This document shows, one piece after another, positions 5,319-8,037 of a stretch of 8,037 nucleotides of DNA. The stretch lies in the NCBI GenBank assembly GCA_021821565.1, contig JAKACI010000060.1, positions 1-8,037 of the forward strand. The letters are read 5' to 3'. Position 1 is the first letter of the stretch. Every line of letters starts with the position of its first letter. Both the position numbers and the translations under genes were made by a program. The notes beneath the pieces were generated by a model. That model saw only the letters and a program-made list of their open reading frames with translations. It was not told where the DNA came from and did not search any database. This stretch comes from a bacterium (GTDB lineage Bacteria; SZUA-79; Acidulodesulfobacterales; Acidulodesulfobacteraceae).

Positions 5319-5615
5319 TTATTTGCTTTGAGCAAATTGATGCAGTACTGACGACATAAGCGTTTGGTAGGGTATTCCTGTTTCTAAACTTTTCCGTTTT
5401 ATCTTTAAAATATCCTGTTTAGAGATTCTAACGATTACACTTGCTTTCTTTTGTACGAAATCGGCAGCTAATTGTTTAAATTTAGCTTTTTCGGCAGCAA
5501 TATTTTCAACGCTTTCATACATATCGTTGTCGTAATCGTCTATTATTTCTTTTTCATAATCATCTACGTCTACGTCTATATTAGTTATATCTATCACCTT
5601 ATTTTTCTTCCTCAT
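5319..5615 (-). CDS. CopG-type ribbon-helix-helix antitoxin (BrnA-like)
   Basis: The protein has 98 residues. The N-terminal half is very acidic (residues 9-30 rich in Asp and Glu). The C-terminal part reads SVIVRIS (59-65), the DNA-binding strand, then KQDILKIKRKSLETG (66-80) and IPYQTLMSSVLHQFA (81-95), the two helices of a ribbon-helix-helix fold. GIPYQTL..S.LHQ is a hallmark of CopG-family antitoxins paired with BrnT-like toxins. The expected role is to bind the toxin through one half and repress the operon as a dimer through the other. It overlaps the toxin gene upstream by 17 bases; GAGGAA lies about 10 bases before its ATG. Both genes are intact. Confidence 0.85.
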   Translation of the reverse strand: MRKKNKVIDITNIDVDVDDYEKEIIDDYDNDMYESVENIAAEKAKFKQLAADFVQKKASVIVRISKQDILKIKRKSLETGIPYQTLMSSVLHQFAQSK

Positions 5616-5916
5616 GATTCTTATTTCCTCGTAAATATTTTTTTGTAGCTTTCCTGCTTGGAATTATAGTCTTTAAAGAGATTATAATATCTCCGTTATT
5701 TTCAACAGTATTGTTTTCTATTTCAAATGGAACTAAGTAAGCATATTCGTTAATCTCTACAACTAAAATTAGCTGGTTAGGATACTTATATTGATTTTTA
5801 TGCTTGACAATATCGAGCAAATTACCTTGCTTCATAGCAAGCATTACATCCTCAAAACAAATGTCTCTATTATATTTTAATAAATTGTTTTTCTCTTCCT
5901 CCCATTTCAATTCCAT
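5599..5916 (-). CDS. BrnT-like toxin of a type II toxin-antitoxin pair
   Basis: The 105-residue protein reads KWEEEKNNLLKYNRDICFED (4-23), VMLAMKQGNLLDIV, HKNQYKYPNQLILVVEIN (39-56), EYAYLVPFEI and SLKTIIPSRKATKKYL near the C-terminus. The W..EK...L....I.FEDV start and F/SLKTIIPSRKATKKYL end fit RelE-fold BrnT-like toxins seen with CopG-type antitoxins; BrnT itself is an RNase. A small Asn-rich insertion (IENNTVENNGDII) sits before the last strand. The ATG at 5916 has no Shine-Dalgarno site, but a consensus promoter ends only six bases before it, so the transcript is probably leaderless. The antitoxin follows with a 17-base overlap. Confidence 0.75.
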   Translation of the reverse strand: MELKWEEEKNNLLKYNRDICFEDVMLAMKQGNLLDIVKHKNQYKYPNQLILVVEINEYAYLVPFEIENNTVENNGDIIISLKTIIPSRKATKKYLRGNKNHEEEK

Positions 5917-5922
5917 AAATAG

Positions 5923-5951
5923 ATTATATTAAAATTAATATATAATGTCAA
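5923..5951 (-). promoter_or_regulatory. Perfect-consensus sigma70 promoter of the toxin-antitoxin operon
   Basis: Minus strand: TTGACA (5946-5951), 17-base spacer, TATAAT (5923-5928), matching the consensus at every position. Six bases (CTATTT) separate the -10 box from the ATG at 5916, so transcription should start at or within a base or two of the start codon. Unlike the repeat-borne promoters this one lies outside any repeat copy. Confidence 0.85.
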
Positions 5952-5968
5952 TTTCAAATGTTTGTAAC

Positions 5969-6129
5969 AATCAGCATAATAGCATATTATGGGTTGGTAT
6001 TAAAATAAATCATGAATTTTTTTGACATCAAGTTCATATATTTGCGTATTATGGGCTGGTATGGTATTGAGGAAAACAGGCAAATGCAGTCAGGTAGTTC
6101 GGTAGTGAGGAAATAAATAAATCTGTCCC
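5969..6129 (+). repeat. Array repeat copy E (CTGTCCC type), partly doubled
   Basis: Two partial heads in tandem (ATCAGCATAATAGCATATTA at 5969 and GCGTATTATGGGCTGGTATG at 6043) lead into one tail: ACAGGCAAATGCAGTCAGG and AATAAATAAATCTGTCCC. Copy F follows without a gene between. Together they fill the gap 5917-6280. Confidence 0.8.
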
Positions 6130-6161
6130 TTTTTTTTATGTTATTAATTATATATTATATA

Positions 6162-6190
6162 TTTATACATTAATTATACAAAATAATCAA
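6162..6190 (-). promoter_or_regulatory. Repeat-borne sigma70-like promoter with no adjacent gene
   Basis: Minus strand: TTGATT (6185-6190), 17-base spacer, TATAAA (6162-6167). It fires into repeat copy E; the next gene is the BrnT-like toxin, which has its own strong promoter. Confidence 0.45.
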
Positions 6191-6261
6191 ATTAATGAAA
6201 TAATATATTATGGAATAAGACGGAAAATGCAAGCGGGAGTAAGGGATAAATAAATCGGATA
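6162..6261 (+). repeat. Array repeat copy F (CGGATA type)
   Basis: Compact copy: promoter edge, TATTATGGAATAAGACGGAA, AATGCAAGCGGGAGTAAGGG and ATAAATAAATCGGATA, followed by GGTTAAAC. The pieces at 335-388 are its inverted near-copy (ACGGCAAATGCAAGCGGGAG in reverse complement). Confidence 0.85.
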
Positions 6262-6280
6262 GGTTAAACATTCAAAACAT

Positions 6281-6502
6281 TCACGCAACCACTAATTCAA
6301 CTTGTACAGCTGGTAACAGTGCGTCTATACCAACGGTTTTGCTAACGTATAATTTTTCAATGCCGATTGTTTGCCTATATTTATTTTTTTTAAATATAAT
6401 ACCTTCGCCGGCTTCCTCCGACATTACTTCGTCTTTAGGGTTTCCAAACCATATATCCATAGTATCTGAATCTTTATGATAGTAAACTTTTACTTTTTCC
6501 AC
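6281..6502 (-). CDS. DUF2283 family protein with GTG start, putative antitoxin
   Basis: This 73-residue DUF2283 protein reads KVKVYYHKDSDTMDIWFGNP (3-22), DEVMSEEAGEGIIFKK (24-39) and GIEKLYVSK (47-55). It belongs to the branch with D.MDIWFGNP and SEEAGEG, distinct from the other two here. The start is GTG at 6502, set by its 13-base overlap with the upstream gene, the same offset as in the 2902-3440 pair; the Shine-Dalgarno signal is weak, so translation is probably coupled. Antitoxin function is predicted from the pairing. Repeat copy F ends 20 bases past its stop. Confidence 0.8.
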   Translation of the reverse strand: MEKVKVYYHKDSDTMDIWFGNPKDEVMSEEAGEGIIFKKNKYRQTIGIEKLYVSKTVGIDALLPAVQVELVVA

Positions 6503-6819
6503 GTTAAATCTACTTCTTTTATTTTATCTGTTATATATGCCGTTATTAAAAAACCGTGCGAATTTATATGTTTTGCAACAACGCAATATAATTTATCTAA
6601 TTTTTTATAATAAAGAAAAATTTCTTTATCTATTTTACTCTGTCTAATTTCATCTGGATTTTTTAACGTATTTTTGACTGCAGCCTCTTTATTTTTCATT
6701 ATTGGATGTTTTATATCAATGAGATATCGCCAGTAATTTGTTGTGGTTCTAACTACAACGTCTAAAGGAGTTTTTATTTTAAAAAATATTTCATCAGGGT
6801 TTATTTGGTTATTATTCAT
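6490..6819 (-). CDS. Putative RelE/barnase-like (PBECR-type) toxin, partner of DUF2283
   Basis: The 109-residue protein contains TPLDVVVRTTTNYWRYL (17-33), KHPIM, VKNTLKNPDEIRQSK, EIFLYYKK, LYCVVAKHINSHGFLITAYI and ends DLTWKK. HP.M, then TL.NPDEIR.S, then LYYK...CVV, then GF.ITAY.TD is typical of DUF2283 partners. It is a diverged homologue of the 102-residue protein at 3132-3440, with the same order of motifs and the same WKK end. A nuclease fold and RNA cleavage are inferred, not shown by catalytic residues I can name. No clear Shine-Dalgarno site precedes the ATG; a promoter (6834-6862) places the transcription start only a few bases upstream. Confidence 0.6.
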   Translation of the reverse strand: MNNNQINPDEIFFKIKTPLDVVVRTTTNYWRYLIDIKHPIMKNKEAAVKNTLKNPDEIRQSKIDKEIFLYYKKLDKLYCVVAKHINSHGFLITAYITDKIKEVDLTWKK

Positions 6820-6833
6820 CTTAATTAATCATA

Positions 6834-6862
6834 ATTATACATTAATTCAATGAAATAATCAA
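6834..6862 (-). promoter_or_regulatory. Repeat-borne sigma70-like promoter of the 6819 module
   Basis: Minus strand: TTGATT (6857-6862), 17-base spacer, TATAAT (6834-6839). It lies 14 bases from the ATG at 6819, leaving a leader of only about 7 bases. The -35 box is inside the AATAATCAAGATGACAT block of repeat copy G, the clearest case of a repeat supplying a gene's promoter. Confidence 0.7.
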
Positions 6863-6936
6863 GATGACATGATGGTATATTATGAGAGAAACAGGCAAAT
6901 GCTGGCGGGAGCAAGGGAATAAATAAATCTGTCCCC
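6834..6936 (+). repeat. Array repeat copy G (CTGTCCCC type)
   Basis: Promoter edge, AATCAAGATGACATGATGG, TATTATGAGAGAAACAGG, CAAATGCTGGCGGGAGCAAG and AATAAATAAATCTGTCCCC, then a doubled CCCCTTTTTCG (6933-6957). First of four copies in tandem; the interval 6820-7308 holds these repeats and no gene. Confidence 0.85.
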
Positions 6937-6960
6937 TTTTTCGGGTCCCCTTTTTCGCTT

Positions 6961-7026
6961 TTGACATGGCATAGGGAAAAACAGGAAAATGCAGGCGAGA
7001 GCAAGTAATAAAATAAATCTTTCCCC
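6961..7026 (+). repeat. Array repeat copy H, short (CTTTCCCC type)
   Basis: Lacks the promoter edge. It begins TTGACATGGCATAGGG, then AACAGGAAAATGCAGGCGAG and AAATAAATCTTTCCCC, a degenerate relative of CTGTCCCC. Confidence 0.8.
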
Positions 7027-7049
7027 TTTTTTCTTCGTCATATTTTCTT

Positions 7050-7101
7050 TGGAATAAACCTTCAAATGTAAGTGGGAGTGACGGAATAAATAAATCGGAT
7101 A
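7050..7101 (+). repeat. Array repeat copy I, partial (CGGATA type)
   Basis: Only the inner part is present: GGAATAAACCTTCAAATGTA, AGTGGGAGTGACGG and AATAAATAAATCGGATA, followed by CGGATATGTTAAAT. It is the most diverged copy. Confidence 0.75.
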
Positions 7102-7120
7102 CGGATATGTTAAATTATGA

Positions 7121-7268
7121 TACTATATTTTTAAATATACTTTTACTTATAATTTATACATTTATTTTAAAAAAAATCAAGTTTACAGAATTGCATTTTT
7201 ATAGGCTGATATGGCATTGGAGAAACAGGCAAATGCTGGCGGGAGAAAGAGAATAAATAAATCGGATA
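7121..7268 (+). repeat. Array repeat copy J (CGGATA type), near-identical to D
   Basis: A 148-base copy matching 5140-5287 apart from a few substitutions and two compensating single-base indels. Its promoter-like edge has TTGATT (7175-7180) and TATAAA (7153-7158) with a 16-base spacer. It points into copies I to G, not a gene. After CGGATAC come TTTTAAAAAGA and a second CGGATACC. Confidence 0.9.
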
Positions 7269-7308
7269 CTTTTAAAAAGACGGATACCTTAAAAATGGAT
7301 AGCTTTTA

Positions 7309-7524
7309 TTATGCACTTTTTTCTAATTGAATATTCCCTAAATTAAAAATGATAGAATTCAGATTGACTTTTTGTCTTGCATGCTCAATTTCAAAACCGA
7401 CAGGCTGATTGTTTTCGTCTATATCCATAACTATATCTTTACTGATTTCTTCAGATTCTATGCTGGGCTTATCGGATAAAGTTATATAAAGCGTGTCCGT
7501 ATCATTATAATAATCTATCTTCAT
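7309..7524 (-). CDS. DUF2283 family protein, putative antitoxin
   Basis: A 71-residue DUF2283 protein with the canonical opening MKIDYYNDTDTLYITLSDKP, then SEEISKDIVMDIDENN, VGFEIEHARQKVNL and a C-terminal tail. It resembles the copy at 3732-3947 most (short N-terminus, D-TD-LYI, I.DI.EN, VG.EI..A). The ATG at 7524 shares one base with the TAA of the upstream gene (TAATG), and AGGGGAT lies about 8 bases before it, so translation is probably coupled. Antitoxin function is inferred from this layout and from the family. Confidence 0.8.
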   Translation of the reverse strand: MKIDYYNDTDTLYITLSDKPSIESEEISKDIVMDIDENNQPVGFEIEHARQKVNLNSIIFNLGNIQLEKSA

Positions 7525-7772
7525 TATTTATCCCCTTTAAAATTTCTGTCTAAAAAAGCGTTATGAATGATTTCGTCATCTTCCAAAAACACAACCCTTA
7601 AATATTTGTTAAATTCGTTAATGTATATCCAGTATCTTATTCTTCCGTCGTCTTGGACTTCCTTTTTTAAATAACTTTGTTTGATGTCGGTGAGCCATTC
7701 TAATTTTACATATGGTCTTTTAATTAACACTTTATCGGTAAAATATTTTGATAATTTTAGGTTATAACTCAT
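7524..7772 (-). CDS. Putative small toxin, partner of DUF2283
   Basis: The 82-residue protein reads SKYFTDKVLIKRPYVKLEWL (8-27), VQDDGRIRYWIYINE (39-53), KYLRVVFLED (57-66) and IIHNAFLDRNFK (69-80). RPY....WL, DGRIRYW.YI, KYLRVV.LED and IHNAF.DR.F recur in small proteins encoded before DUF2283 genes; I would group it loosely with DUF4258/RelE-like toxins. It aligns poorly with the other putative toxins here, so it is a separate branch. No Shine-Dalgarno site precedes the ATG. A promoter at 7860-7888 is about 88 bases upstream, and a TAAAAT seven bases before the ATG could give a leaderless start, though it lacks a good -35. Confidence 0.6.
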   Translation of the reverse strand: MSYNLKLSKYFTDKVLIKRPYVKLEWLTDIKQSYLKKEVQDDGRIRYWIYINEFNKYLRVVFLEDDEIIHNAFLDRNFKGDK

Positions 7773-7859
7773 GTTATAAATTTTACCTATTTTATTATTT
7801 ATTTCTCATGAATATATCAATTTAATTAATTTTATCAAAATAATCTTTTTATATTTTAA

Positions 7860-7888
7860 ATTTTATTATATAAAACGGTTAAAGTCAA
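7860..7888 (-). promoter_or_regulatory. Sigma70-like promoter of the 7772 module
   Basis: Minus strand: TTGACT (7883-7888), 17-base spacer, TAAAAT (7860-7865). It lies at the edge of repeat copy K, a few bases from the AATAATC block, so the box differs from the TTGATT used in other copies. Confidence 0.5.
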
Positions 7889-7979
7889 TTTTAAAAAATA
7901 ATCGGGTTGACATATTGGCATATTATGGGATAAACAGGCAAACGCAGGCGGGAGTAATGGAATAAATAAATCGGATACC
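7889..7979 (+). repeat. Array repeat copy K (CGGATACC type)
   Basis: AATAATCGGGTTGACATATTGG, CATATTATGGGATAAACAGG, CAAACGCAGGCGGGAGTAAT and AATAAATAAATCGGATACC. Its last 20 bases are also the start of the right inverted-repeat arm, so the two sequence classes are fused at this motif. Confidence 0.85.
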
Positions 7980-8037
7980 TCCTACGTCATTTTATGATAT
8001 ATTTATTAATAACTCATATATTTAATATGGCCTTAGG
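7960..8037 (-). repeat. Right arm of the 78-bp perfect inverted repeat, cut by the window end
   Basis: Exact reverse complement of 2352-2429, including TCCTACGTC and the final CCTTAGG. The match is still perfect at the last base, so the repeat probably continues, perhaps into a second copy of the GC palindrome found at 2326-2349. Confidence 0.95.

Noticed and set aside
5281..6269. Integron attC interpretation: GTTAAAC/GTTAAAT next to CGGATA fits the GTTRRRY core
   Set aside because: I find no matching RYYYAAC partner with the paired imperfect dyad of attC, the motif is absent from many copies, and no integrase gene is present.
6880..7065. 61-codon frame on the minus strand
   Set aside because: It is a translation of tandem repeat copies G and H (the GDRFIY and ICLF phrases recur because the DNA repeats), with no Shine-Dalgarno site or family similarity.
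2673..7979. CRISPR array
   Set aside because: Repeats are long, divergent and irregularly spaced, spacers are genes, and no cas gene is present.

Overview
The window is AT-rich bacterial DNA with ordinary bacterial start signals: strong Shine-Dalgarno sites before some genes and sigma70-type promoters. No rRNA, tRNA or household gene is present, so I cannot name the organism. The content (an insertion sequence, small toxin-antitoxin-like pairs, gene remnants and many dispersed repeats) marks it as an accessory, repeat-driven region.

Layout. Bases 1-581 hold a scrambled set of repeat pieces, inverted relative to those further right and containing a 50-bp direct duplication. Bases 559-769 are the 3' remnant of a gene broken by a 10-bp tandem duplication. 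Bases 771-2266 are an IS110-family element with one 392-residue DEDD/serine recombinase on the minus strand, bounded by the same 9-mer TCGGATACC on both sides. At 2326-2349 lies a perfect GC-rich palindrome, followed by one arm (2352-2429) of a 78-bp perfect inverted repeat. The other arm is at 7960-8037, where the window ends. Between the arms is an array of about 5.5 kb in which every gene is on the minus strand.

The array holds, in plus-strand order: a broken DUF29 gene; a DUF2283 gene with a RelE/barnase-like partner; a DUF2283 gene with a DUF4258-like partner inactivated by one stop codon; a membrane-anchored protein with 11-residue repeats; a CopG-type antitoxin with a BrnT-like toxin; a second DUF2283/RelE-barnase-like pair; and a third such pair with a more divergent partner. 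In each pair the putative toxin comes first and overlaps the second gene by 1 to 17 bases, which suggests translational coupling.

Repeat copies of roughly 50-150 bp separate the modules, always in one orientation. One edge reads AATAAATAAAT followed by CGGATA or CTGTCCCC and lies just beyond the 3' end of a gene module. The opposite edge of most full copies carries a sigma70-like promoter (TTGATT, 17-base spacer, TATAAA/TATAAT) firing into the next module. The repeats thus look like mobile promoter cassettes. The IS110 element ends at the same TCGGATACC motif, so its RNA-guided recombinase may target, or once rearranged, these sites. This link is inferred from shared sequence.
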